Of a stretch of 64,000 nucleotides of DNA, positions 41,271 to 51,270 are shown piece by piece. Each line of letters opens with the position of its first letter. Position 1 is the stretch's first letter. The notes under the pieces were generated by a model. That model was not told where the DNA came from. It saw only the letters and a program-made list of their open reading frames with translations, and searched no databases. Source of the DNA: Lichina pygmaea. Taxonomy: Eukaryota; Ascomycota; Lichinomycetes; Lichinales; Lichinaceae. The stretch covers positions 3,410,001-3,474,000 of the forward strand of contig OY730172.1 of assembly GCA_963422465.1 (NCBI GenBank). Direction: 5' to 3'. The position numbers and the translations under genes are program-made.

Positions 41271-44200
41271 ACTCCCTTGTCAAGGGGTGACATCGGGAGC
41301 TCAATAACATGACCCCTAGCAACACAAAGCATCTGTGATTGCCTGTGTCATTACACGCCAATACGCCAGTACAGACATATGCGCTTGTTGACTCTGGAGC
41401 CAGTGGAAACTATATCTCAAAGTAACTCTACAACACCCTTGGCACCAGCAAGAAACACAAGCAGTAACCCTACCAGCTCACAATAGCAAATAGACAGACA
41501 GAGCTAGTCTGCCATGAGACACAGCCAATAGAAATAGTTACTGGACACCATGCTGAAAGAATCCACCTTGATATTGTCAAGTTGGCCACTCAGGATATCT
41601 ATTTGGGAATGTCTTGGCTAAAGAAGCATAACCCAGTTATTAACTGGAGGACAGGAGTACTCATATTTAGGAACTGCACTAACAACACAGCTCAGACATG
41701 TTACCAGCCACAGAAGGCGTGGACAGATGAGGGAAGGAGTCCTTATTGGAACCTTACTGACAGAAAGAACAACTCTCAAGAGAAGAGGTCTGCCTTGACA
41801 GGCATACCCCGGAACCAGGTGGCCAAACAGTCAGAGATGAAGAGAGAGGAAGTTGTTACTCCTCTGGAGATCTCTGAAGAGTACTAACCTGGGTATGATA
41901 ACCTCTTTCAGGAAGAGACAATGACAGCAGTGTTGCCTAAGCACTAACCTTGGGATTATGAGATCAAGTTGCAACCAGGGACAGAGCCAGGATTTGGACC
42001 AATCTATCAGTTATCAGAAAAAAGCTCCAAGTACTTCACAAGTACCTGGAGGAAAACCTGAAAAAGAGTGTTATTCAAGAATCTCAATCACCAGCAGGAT
42101 ACCTGATACTATTTGCACTGAAGAAAGACAGAAGTCTTCAACTTTTTGTGGACTACAGGAAACTCAACAACATTACTATCAAAAACTGATATCTGTTGCC
42201 AAATGCGAACAAATTGCGAGACAGGATCAGCCAAGCTACAATCTTCACCAAGCTGGACTTGAAAGAAGTATACAACCTGATTTTTTTTTGATTTGATTCT
42301 TACACTGATTTGGCTGTTAAGCCATGCAGAACTTCTTGAAGAATTTTTGTCTCTGGTAGACTTGACTTGGGGACCTCACGCATTTACCGTACACCCTGTG
42401 GTTTGTAGTGTACGTACTGTGGGAAAACCCCAAACCTCGTAGGAGAAATAGGAAAACCACAGTAATGAGAGTTTTGTGGATCTTGACAGATATTGGGTGA
42501 GCTATTTCTTGGGGGTTTTCATACATCTTGCGAGGAGTACATCTTAGACAAGTTCTATGAATCTTGGGGGTTTTTGTGGCAGAATGTGGGGTGGGTCAGA
42601 TTCGAACTGACAACTAGTTTAGTCAGGTTCTCCAGGCCTGACACCACTAGTTCCGGGTCATGGGTGCCACGTAGTGGGAAACTCTCACCAGCTTCCCACT
42701 ACACTATGCCACCCCATACAACCTGATACACATGAAAAAGAGAGAAGAATAGAAGACAGCCTTCAGAATCTGATACAGACATTACAAGTATCTGGTCATA
42801 CTATTCAGACTCATGAACACACCAGCAACATGTCAAGCCTTGATCAACAATATTATCAGAGCACACCTGGACTAAACAGCTATCACCTACCTAGATGACA
42901 TTCTTGTCTACTTGAACATGTAACAGGAACATACCAAACATGTGAAGAATGTTCTATAATACCTACAAAAGGCAGGGCTCAAGCTCAACCTGAAGAAATA
43001 CAAGTTCAACAAACCAGAAGTTGAATTTCTCAGATACATCAGAAATCAAAGGAATCAAGATTGACTCTGAGAAAATCAAAACAATTCAGTAATAGCCAAC
43101 ACTGACATCAGTTAAGAAAGTACAAGCCTTTCTGGGATTTGCCAACTTCAACTGACAGTTCATTAAGAACTACTCACAGATAGCAACACTACTGACAGAA
43201 CTCACAAAGAAGGATGTGGAGTACTGGTAGATAGAGAGATAACAAAAAGTATTCCAACAGCTCAAGAACACTTGCGCCAAGAAACCAGTTCTCCTCAACT
43301 TCAAAACAGGCCAACCAACACAAATCAAAACAGACACTTCAGACTAAGTGGTGGGAGCATGTCTATGCCAACAAGCAGACAGCAAGTGGCACCCAGTTAC
43401 CTACTACTCACGCAAAATATCATAAGCAGAACAAAACTATAATATCCACAACAAAGAGCTACTGGCAGTTGTCAATGCACTTGAACACTGGAGAGTGTAT
43501 GCAGAAAGCAGTTCTGAACTCACTATTCTTACAGACTACAAGAATCTGACAACATTCACAACAACAAAGAAGTTGAACAGACAACAAGTCAGATAGGCTG
43601 AACTCCTAGGGTAACACAAGTTCAAGATCTTGTACACCCCCAGACAAGATAATAGGAGAGCAGATGCACTAAGCTGACAAAAAAACCATATGGAAGATGA
43701 TGAACACCAAGGAACAATCTTACAGCAGGACCAGCAAGGAAACCTGGTACCTCAACCACAGATCAACAAGCTCACAGTAGAAGACACTGAAGAACTAATA
43801 AGGAACTACTATGACAATCCAGTATATAGTCACCCCAGAATCTCCAAAACCACAGACCTTATCCAACAGGCAGGAAACAATATCATCAATCTCTGACAAC
43901 ATGTCACAAGCTACATCAGCAAATATCTACCATGCCAGAAAAACAAACACGGAAGACACAAGCTATACAGAGAAGGATACCCAAACACAATACCAGGAGG
44001 TCCTTGGGAAGATGTCTTAATGGACTTTATCACAAAGTTACCCAAGTCCAAAGACCCAGTCACAGGAATCACCTACAACTCAATTATAGTGATTGTGGAC
44101 AGATTTACAAAATACCTAATAGTAGTACTATTAAAGGAAACCCACACAGCAGAGTAGTTGGGACACCTCCTACTAGACAGATTGGTCAGAGACCACAAAG

Positions 44201-45050
44201 TTCCACTCACAATTATTACAGACAGAGACAAACTCTTCACATCTAACTAATAGAAAACAATCAGTGCAGCCATGGGAACAAAACCCAAAATGTCTACAGT
44301 CTATCACCCATGAACAGACAGCCAGACAGAGTGAGCAAACCAAGTCCTGGAGACTTATTTGTGGCATTACATTAATCAGACCCACAGTAATTAGGTACAA
44401 TTATTACCAGTGGCACAGCTGGCAATTAACCAGCACAGATCAGACTCAACAAAGAAATCACTATTCTTTGCTAATTTTAGACAACACACAAACATTGGAA
44501 TACTAAGCAGAGCTTCACCAAACACAGAGAAAGCACTCCAACATGACAAGCTCCTACGACAAACACACACAATAATAAGGCACTACCTTCAAAAGACCTC
44601 AGAAAAGATATGATGCCAGATAGACAAAAATCAAAAATAGCACCTCAGCTGAAGAAGGGGGATAAAGTCTACCTTCTCACAAAGAATTGGAAAATCAAGA
44701 AACCAAGAACAAAGAAACTAGACTATGTCAAGGTCAGACTATTTTCAGTCAAAGAAAGAACTGGACCAGTCAACATCAGACTGCGACTACTGACAGATGC
44801 TCAGGTACACTCAAACTTTCACATCTCAATAATCAAGTTAGCTGACCAGAGCACACCCTTGCAGGAAACATTTCATTACCAACTGGAAGAAGAACAGGAA
44901 TTTGAAGTCAAATGAATCCTGGAGAAAAAAAGTCAGTGATACCTTGTCAAGTGGAAAAACTACCCAGACTCAGAAAATACCTGGGAGTCACTTAGAAACC
45001 TTGCAAACTGCCAGCTCCTCCTGCAGCAGTTCCAGCAGAGGCAGGACTGA
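41271..45050 (+). pseudogene. pol of B3 (fossil, split by the SINE)
   Basis: Protease VDSGASGNYIS near 41387; RT in 41950-43150 around the SINE; RNase H about 43330-43560; integrase 43930-44850; chromodomain [15 protein letters not shown] near 44940-45000. Broken. Confidence 0.78.
42282..42715 (-). mobile_element. tRNA-derived SINE with a LINE-like tail
   Basis: A 434-bp minus-strand insertion in B3 pol with a perfect 12-bp target duplication ATACAACCTGAT (42270-42281 and 42716-42727). The 5' head reads GGGTGGCATAGTGTAGTGG (A-box like, about 42697-42714), and a B-box-like GTTCGAATCT lies at 42598-42607. Together these mark an RNA polymerase III promoter derived from a tRNA gene. The 3' end has TCTGCATGGCT and CAGTGTAAGAATCAAAT before an A-rich tail, matching the LINE 3' end. 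It codes for nothing. It probably moves using the LINE reverse transcriptase. Confidence 0.85.
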
Positions 45051-45492
45051 ACAACTCAGTCTGCAGCGCAGACACATTGATGACTGTCACTGACAGATCT
45101 TCACTATCTGCCTCTATCTCAGCAACAAGACACTGGAGCTTCTTCCTTGCTCAACTCTCAGCACCTTCAAAGACCTTCCACTTTCAGAACACATGAGTCT
45201 GCAGCTTGGTAAGCTGCTCAAAGAGAGCATCCTGCTTGGCTTCATTAGTGGCTAAATCTTCGTGAAGGTTATCCTGGGTCATGTTCAGCAACTCCCAAGA
45301 AAGTGATACACAGGACTTTCCACAGCAAGTGTATTCAGCACACTTCAACTTGTTGTTGTCATCAGACATTTGGAAGCAGAGCTTGTGGTTCAAAACGCAG
45401 AAGTCACACAGAGCAAGCGACATGAAGTTATGGTCACAGATCTGGGTTGCCAGTTGTTTTCAGTAAGCAGAGGCATGTGACCTTGCAGACAT
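44992..45492 (-). pseudogene. Antisense Cys-rich/coiled-coil frame of B3
   Basis: 501 bp, the same length as in B1 and B2, starting at 45492. It keeps the CVLNHKLCF and KCAEYTCCGKSC region and SWELLNMTQDNLHEDL, followed by the helix. It overlaps the end of pol in antisense. A relic. Confidence 0.62.
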
Positions 45493-45536
45493 ACTCAAGG
45501 ATTCATCAGGATGATGAATAAAGAAGGGGAGGATAG

Positions 45537-46179
45537 TGTTACAATCTCTAGAATAGGAACCACTTATTTACAGGCAATCAGGCTGTGGGCCAGGCAAGAA
45601 GACACTATGGAAGTCAAGTGACCAACCAACAAGAAGTCACGTGACTGTCAAGACAGACACAGGTGACTTGACGCAGTATGCATAATGCATCAAGACAATC
45701 TCACCAGTCTTGACACAGAGTGTATGATAGTCAAGACAATCTCAACTGTCTTGACACAGGATGCATGACATGTCAAGACAATCTCACCTGTCTTGACACA
45801 GGATGCATGATGTGTCAAGATAATCTCACCTGTCTTGACACAGGATGTATAACATGGTGGGACTGTCAAGACAATCTCACCTGTCTTGATGTTGAGACTG
45901 TCAAGACAATCTTGATTGTCTTGACAGGCCAGCACTATATAGTCTGGTGATAGTTCTCTTATGGAACAATCGTCTTCAACTTATGTTGTGATCCAGACAA
46001 CTAGATCTACTTTAATACAATCCTTTTGTACAAAGCTATTGATCAGGTGTCACCACCACTATGTTCCACCAAACCCCTTCACACTCCTTGACACTCCTCT
46101 TCTGCAAGAACCAACCCACCTTCCACATCTTGCCCTTAATCCTACACTCAGTTAGGACAGCACAGTACAGACCGCAACA
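45537..46179 (+). repeat. 3' LTR of B3 (family B)
   Basis: TGTTACAATCTCTAG to CCGCAACA, 643 bp, preceded by the purine-rich GAAGGGGAGGATAG. It has five or more U3 units with TCAAGACAATCTCACCTGTC at 45680-45930, more than its partner. The final inverted arms TGTCAAGAC/GTCTTGACA can pair. Confidence 0.9.
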
Positions 46180-46184
46180 GAGCT

Positions 46185-47070
46185 GTGTACATTTGCTTAC
46201 CACTTCTTGGAGAAAGTTGTCCAGATACTCCAAGTACTTATCCACTTCATCTTTGTCTTGGAAGTGGGAAAGTAGCTGTAGCTTCTCACACTCTACTCTT
46301 GCAAGGTTTGAGTCCAGTGTCTTCCAGTTCCTTTCTGGCTTCCAGGTTTTCCTTGGAGGATCCAGGTCCAGGCTAGTTAGTACAGGTCTGTGGTCAGACC
46401 TATAAAAGAACTGGAGAGCCACTTTAGAGAAAATCAGGGAGTTAGAAAGAGAAGAAGAAATAAAAGACAGATCAATTGCAGAACATGGTTTTTCTGAAAA
46501 AGATCTTGCTCTGGTGGGAGTAAAAAGTACAATAGCTAAATCCAGATTTAAATCTTTTATTAGACTTTGGAACTTGTTTGCAGTGTCAGAGTACAGTCTT
46601 CTTTTCTTTGACTAGTCTGGGTGGTGGAGGTTTGAATCTGTGAGAAGAATATATTGTCCTTGTACTTGTAAAGTATTTTGAAGTAAACAGAGAAGAGCTT
46701 CTGATATCTCTGTATAGGTTTCTTGACTTGATGGGGTAAAGTAAAGCTTATGTACCCAAAGAGAAGTAGAAGAGTTTTCCAAGTAGATTTCAAGAGAAAC
46801 AAAGTCTTTACTCCAGAAAGTAGGAGGAAGAGAAGAGAGTTTCAGGTTTTTATTAATAAGAAAAAGTGTTCTACTAATCTCTGAACAGTAAAAAGAAAGA
46901 AAAGAAGAGAAAACAGTAGAGGTGCTTGTCTCCAGGTGGGGGTTTTTCCAGAGTTCTTGAAGTGCAATAATATCCACCTCTTGAAGAGCTGAGGTTGCTA
47001 GAAGTAGCTCTTGGACTGATTGGCTTTTTTGTATATTATACTGGAGAAGTGTGAGCTTTGAGTCTTTCAT
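46185..47070 (-). pseudogene. L3 ORF2, endonuclease part
   Basis: Starts MKDSKLTLLQYNIQKS at 47070 in the same ATGA overlap with ORF1 as L1. It contains ALQELWKNPH, LLTDSNLHHPD and a SDHRPVL segment near 46395. The first 152 codons are uninterrupted (to 46612). They supply the comparison showing the L1 homopolymer difference, because L3 has five A at that place. Confidence 0.82.
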
Positions 47071-48457
47071 GTAGACATCTTATCTTCAAAGATCTTGAAA
47101 GAGTTGGCTGATACTTTTCTCTTATTATTTGTTGATCTTGCCCCAAGAATTTAAACTTCTGGACAGCTTCCCCTGATTCTCTCTGAGCTTCTGGTTGGCT
47201 TAGCTGTTTTATGTTTTTTCCCCCCTGGGAGTGGCTGGGAGAAAGAGAAAGATGTAACTGGAGATTGGGGTACTGGTGTCAGAGATGTAGAGATTAGGAT
47301 CTTATACTTCTCTGGGCATGAAATCCAAGCTTCCCTGGCTCTCTTGGCTGCTTCCTGGCGTACTGGGCATGTGCTAGTCCAGGCTGGGTGAGATCCCTGG
47401 CAATTATAGTATTTTGGTTTCAGCAAGTTTTCAGGAATTAGGCATGCTCTCCTCTCATGTTGTCCACCACATACTCCACAGGCAGTTCTGTTCCTACAGG
47501 TATAAGCTTGGTGGCTATAGCCAAAGCACTTGAAATATTGTGCAATAACTGTGTTTGCCAGAAAGAGTTCCACTTCATGTAGTCTATGTTCCAGCACTAG
47601 TCTATTCTCAATAAGAAGATTGGCCTGTTGGGGAGTAGAGAGATCCAGGTGGAGAGAGGTGACCTGTTTCTTTTGAGCAATGGATTTCTTGGACTAATAT
47701 ACTCTCAGAATAGTGATCTGTTTGCCAAGAGAAGAGTTGCTAGTCTGGATTTTTTGCAGATGTCCTCCAGATTCTCTGGCTGGACATCTGCTGTTCTGAC
47801 TCCATGAACCAGAACTGGGAATCTCTTGGGCTGGACTGTTACCTTTGTGTTGAAGATAGCTGCAGTCCAGGAGGAATTCTTTTCCAGAAAAAGCTTGGTT
47901 TCCTGGCTCTCTGTGTGAATAAGAATATCCCCTGATAGAAGTTTTCTCACTGCCCTAATCTGTTTGTTATAAGAGCTTGGGAGTCTGTCTTGAAGGGCTT
48001 GGAATAGCTGGACATGGGTTCTGTTGGCTATGTCTGGAGTCTGGTGCCCAGGGTGTACCAGAACTTTTTTGAGAATTCTGGAGACTAGTGGAATTTAAGC
48101 AGAGGAAGTTTTTGCAGCTGCCTGTGCATAAGATAGTTTTGCCTCTTGTCTATCTAGATGTTTGTTGAGGTTTTCAAGCTTCTGGATAATCTTGTTGGTA
48201 ATGCCAGAAAGTAGAGGTTGGACAGTGCTAGTCTGCAGCTCTGCAGAGAGTTTTTGCTTAAGGTTCTCCCAGCTTTTTCTGACTGGTTCTGGAACTGTTT
48301 GAGTTTTCAGCCAGGAGTTAAGAGGTTCCCAGTCTTTCTGTATAGTGCTTTCAGTGGTGGGAGGACTGGCTTGAGTGTTGGAGAGACTGGAAGCTGGTGT
48401 AGCTAGTGGTACTCTGGGATTGGTTTCTAAAGAAGTGGGGTTTTTCTTTTTTAGTGC
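47067..48457 (-). pseudogene. L3 ORF1 (decayed)
   Basis: Same order as L1 ORF1: basic start ALKKKNPTS, short coiled-coil with NLNKHLDRQEAKLSYAQA, the KRFPVLVHGVRT domain, and knuckles CFKCFGYSHQAYTC, CGVCGGQHERRAC and YNCQGSHPAW (first Cys replaced by Tyr). The first codon is ATA where L1 has ATG. It has several interruptions. It ends MST in an ATGA overlap with ORF2. Confidence 0.8.
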
Positions 48458-48718
48458 TATGGTGTGTGACAAGACAATAGCAGAGCAGAACTCAAGCCTA
48501 ACTGATTCAGTGACCTTGACCTGACTTGGCTTGAGACTTGAAAATTGGATTGATGTACAAGACAAAAGACAAGGAAAGAAAGAAAAAGAGAAAAGAAGAA
48601 GAGAAGAAGCTGGGAGAGCAGGCAACAGCGGAGCAAGCAGGCAACAGTGCAGATAGGACTTCCTGGCAAGGTGTGTGACTTGTGCCAGATATGCAACTGG
48701 GCCAGAACTGTGATATTA
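48458..48718 (-). repeat. Probable 3' LTR start of chromovirus D
   Basis: Follows, on the minus strand, the polypurine tract GAAGAAGGGGGG (48719-48730). It begins GTAATATCACAGTTCTGG, resembling the TGTAATATCAC starts of fungal LTRs. It contains a C/T-rich run (CTTCTTCTCTTC) near 48590. Interrupted by L3 at about 48457; the rest may be 15476-15497 and 1223-1261. No partner LTR is in the window. Confidence 0.45.
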
Positions 48719-48889
48719 CCCCCCTTCTTCACATAGTGAACTTCTGTAAGCCTCAGACTGCTTGTGGGTGTAGTTCTGTAGCTGTGGTTTCCTTGGGTAA
48801 TTCTCATAGAAGTTGTAGATGGTGTCTTTGGTGTTGTCAAGATGCTCAATAGACTCTTCAGTGGCATCTTCAATTGGCCATCCAGACTA

Positions 48890-49915
48890 TTTGACCAGGT
48901 GCTTGAACTTCTGTCAAGATATTGCTGGCTTGGAGTCAAGAATTTCTTTAACCTGGAACTCTTCATCTGTGTCTTGACTAATAACAGGGCCAGGGTGTTT
49001 ATTTGATTGGCCAGGGATAGGATTAGCAGGTGTCAGACGTAGAAGGAAAACATAAAAGACAGGGTGGATCTTGAGAGTGTGTGGAAGCTCTAGATAGCAG
49101 GCACAGCTTCCGACTATCTTCAATACCTTGAATAGTCCAATCCACTTGTTGTCAAGCTTTTTACATAGGTGGCATGTTCTGATGTTCTTGGTATTCAGCC
49201 AAACAAGATCTCCAGTTTGATAGAATAGTGACAGGACTTGATACAAATTGGTGGTGTGAGCTTGAGCTTCCTGGGATAGTCTGAGTTCAGCTTACAACTA
49301 TTCCAAAATCTGCGTTATTTCTCCAGAGATTTCCATAGCATCTTGATTACAGGCTTCACTTGTGGGTGTGATGCTGAGCTGTGGATAGAACTCTTTGTTA
49401 GCAAAGAACAGTGACATGCCAGAGGAATTGGACTGGGAGTTATTCTGCGTGAACTCTACCAGAGGAAGCCATTAGACCCAGTCATCTTGGAGATAGTTGA
49501 CATAGAATCTCAGGTAGTGTTCAAGCTTCTGATTCTCTTGTTCTGTCTGACTATCTATCTCTGGGTGGTGTCCTGAGGATAGTTGTAGCATGATGTTGAG
49601 ATAGGCATAGAGTGTTTTCCAGAATAAGCTAACAAACTGACCTCCTCTGTCTGAGACAATACTCCTGGGTAAGCTATGGGTATAGACAACAAACTGGATG
49701 AACATCTGGACAAGATGTGAGGTTGTTATCTCAGCACATGGCATAAAGTGGTGTTCTTTGGTGAGACAGTCAGTGATAACCCAGATATGCTTGGCACCAG
49801 GGAAGCAGGCATCTCTTGACTTGGGCAAGTTAGTAATGAAATCTATAGCCAGATCCTGCCAATATTGCTGAGGTACAGGAAGAGACAGCAGCTCTTCTTG
49901 GTGATCATGGGCAGA
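48890..49915 (-). pseudogene. D pol: integrase core and chromodomain (fossil)
   Basis: Integrase core with NLPKSRDACFPGAKHIWVIT, a VSDRGGQFVS motif and the SQTEQENQ segment (49472-49850). The C-terminal integrase part (GDLVWLNTKNIRT, KLDNKWIGLFKVLK, HPVFYVFLL) leads to a chromodomain start FQVKEILDSK and WPIED-like residues (48840-48960). Sequence is distinct from A, B and C. Broken. Confidence 0.78.
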
Positions 49916-49920
49916 CTTTG

Positions 49921-49964
49921 TGTTAAGGCCTAGGCCGGAACAGCCCAGGTAAGCGAGGGAGGAG
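49921..49964 (+). other. Extra 44 bp at the left end of C
   Basis: Between TSD CTTTG and the 5' LTR. The last 13 bases (49952-49964) repeat the polypurine tract AGCGAGGGAGGAG found before the 3' LTR. The first ~19 bases (TGTTAAGGCCTAGGCCGG) nearly match the reverse complement of the LTR 3' end (TGTTAAAGGCCGGGCCGG). Confidence 0.7.
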
Positions 49965-50346
49965 TGTTAGTCATACAGAATAACATCCACCCAGTCCAGT
50001 GGACAAGCAGAAGCTAAGTGAGGAGCTCGTCCGGTGGATGAGCAGGAGCTAAGCGAGGAGCTTGTCCGGTGGACAAGCAGTCTCTAAGCGAGGAGCTCAT
50101 CCACACAAAAGGATGATACTCCTTGAAGAGACCCCCCCCCCTCGGGGCATCTGTATAAAGACCCCCCAAAGGGCCCGGAGAGATTAGCTCTCCAGGCTCA
50201 ACACACATGCACACATCGTACTGAGACAATAGCACAGGAGAGTTACCCCACCTGTCTATTCCTCTACCAAGTCCCTGTCTAGAATCCACCCTGCGAAGCA
50301 GCAAGACTGTACCAGCTTCTGTGTGAACCCAGCCCAGCCTTTAACA
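49965..50346 (+). repeat. 5' LTR of C
   Basis: TGTTAGTCATACAG to CCTTTAACA. Three tandem copies of a ~38-bp unit with GGTGGACAAGCAG and CTAAGCGAGGAGCT occupy about 49997-50110. Sense TATA TATAAAG at 50154-50160. Predicted RNA start at about 50194. Confidence 0.93.
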
Positions 50347-50348
50347 GT

Positions 50349-50356
50349 TTCAGCCT
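50349..50356 (+). promoter_or_regulatory. Self-priming primer-binding site of C
   Basis: TTCAGCCT, three bases after the LTR. It is the exact complement of AGGCTGAA in the 3' LTR (62665-62672); the 5' LTR copy (50194-50201) matches 7 of 8. In each LTR this stretch starts about 33 bp after the TATA box, where the RNA should begin. Confidence 0.5.
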
Positions 50357-50608
50357 CTAACATATAGGACACTGACTTGATACAATAGTGGATCCACAAA
50401 GCTCTACCTCTTCCCAGGCAGCTCAAGCCCAGGCTGCTCAGGCAGCTCAGGCCCAGACTGTCCAGGCAGCACCTATTGTTAACCTACCCCCAAAGCCCTT
50501 GAAGGTAGGTGCCTCAAAGAGGTATGATAGATCCAGGGGAGGACTGGAGTTGTTCTTCTCACAACTGGAGCTCTACTATGGGTTCAACACAGCCCAGTTC
50601 CTGACAGA

Positions 50609-51252
50609 TGTTACGACCCAGGAGGAACACAGTCTTTATATACTTACAGAAAGCAGCAGACAGGATACTGGACAGAAGTACCAGACAGTGTGACACGGGA
50701 ACCAGTCACATGACTGGCAAGACAAACCAGGGGGTGCTCACCGCAGCATGCATATGCACGAACAAGTGAGCAAAGTGAGCAGAGCTCACCCAGCTCACCG
50801 CAGCGTGCATGAAAAGTGAGCAAAGTGAGCAGAGCTCACCCAGCTCGCCGCAGCGTGCATGAAAAGTGAGCAAAGTGAGCAGAGCTCACCCAGCTCGCCG
50901 CAGCATGCATGAAAAGTGAGCAAAGTGAGCAGAGCTCACCCAGCTCACTGCAGCGTGCATGAAAAGTGAGCAAAGTGAGCAGAGCTCACTCTGCTCACGA
51001 ACTGGGCACTATATAGTCCAGCGATAGTTCCCCTATGGAACAATCATCTTCAACTCATGTTGTGATCCAGACAACTAGATCTACTTCAATACAATCCTTT
51101 TGTACAAAGCTGTTGATCAGGTGTCACCACCACCATGTTCCACCAAACCCCTTCGCACTCCTTGACACTCCTCTCCTGCAAGAACCAACCCACCTTCCAC
51201 CTCTCGCCCTAATCCTATACTCGGATAGGACAGTACGGTACAGACCGCAACA
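50609..51252 (+). repeat. 5' LTR of A3 (family A)
   Basis: TGTTACGACCCAGG to ACCGCAACA, 644 bp, with about five U3 tandem units (50750-51000) against four in the 3' LTR. Sense TATA at about 51010. Confidence 0.93.
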
Positions 51253-51254
51253 CT

Positions 51255-51262
51255 TTGAAGAC
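51255..51262 (+). promoter_or_regulatory. Self-priming primer-binding site of A3
   Basis: TTGAAGAC just after the LTR, complementary to GTCTTCAA at 56981-56988 in the 3' LTR, 29 bp after TATATAG (56945-56951). Same arrangement as A1. Confidence 0.6.
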
Positions 51263-51270
51263 CCTCAAGA

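Larger units (their letters stand above)
30504..46179 (+). mobile_element. Chromovirus B3 (family B), host of L4 and the SINE
   Basis: LTRs 30504-31104 and 45537-46179; TSD GAGCT at 30499-30503 and 46180-46184 inside L3. Own internal sequence is 31105-31787, 40426-42281 and 42728-45536. L4 sits in gag and a SINE in pol. Broken, with well over ten breaks. Confidence 0.9.
15498..48457 (-). mobile_element. LINE L3, nearly full length, split by A2/B2 and B3
   Basis: A minus-strand LINE whose 3' tail (TTTTTATTTATTTATTTG) begins at 15498 and whose 5' end lies just before the ORF1 start near 48457. Own sequence is 15498-16397, 29325-30503 and 46185-48457. The A2/B2 compound interrupts it with TSD CTCCA and B3 with TSD GAGCT. 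Relative to L1 it lacks about 450 bp of ORF2 near 30417. I could not find a matching target duplication at the two outer ends. It is broken by many changes. Confidence 0.85.

Noticed and set aside
42493-42726. Frame containing WVRFELTTS
   Set aside because: Typical false translation of a tRNA-like B-box region; this is the SINE head.
45720-45950. Open frame with repeated CQDNLTCLDTG units that looks like a Cys-rich protein
   Set aside because: Lies wholly in the B-type U3 repeats and changes with repeat number; no start context or conservation.
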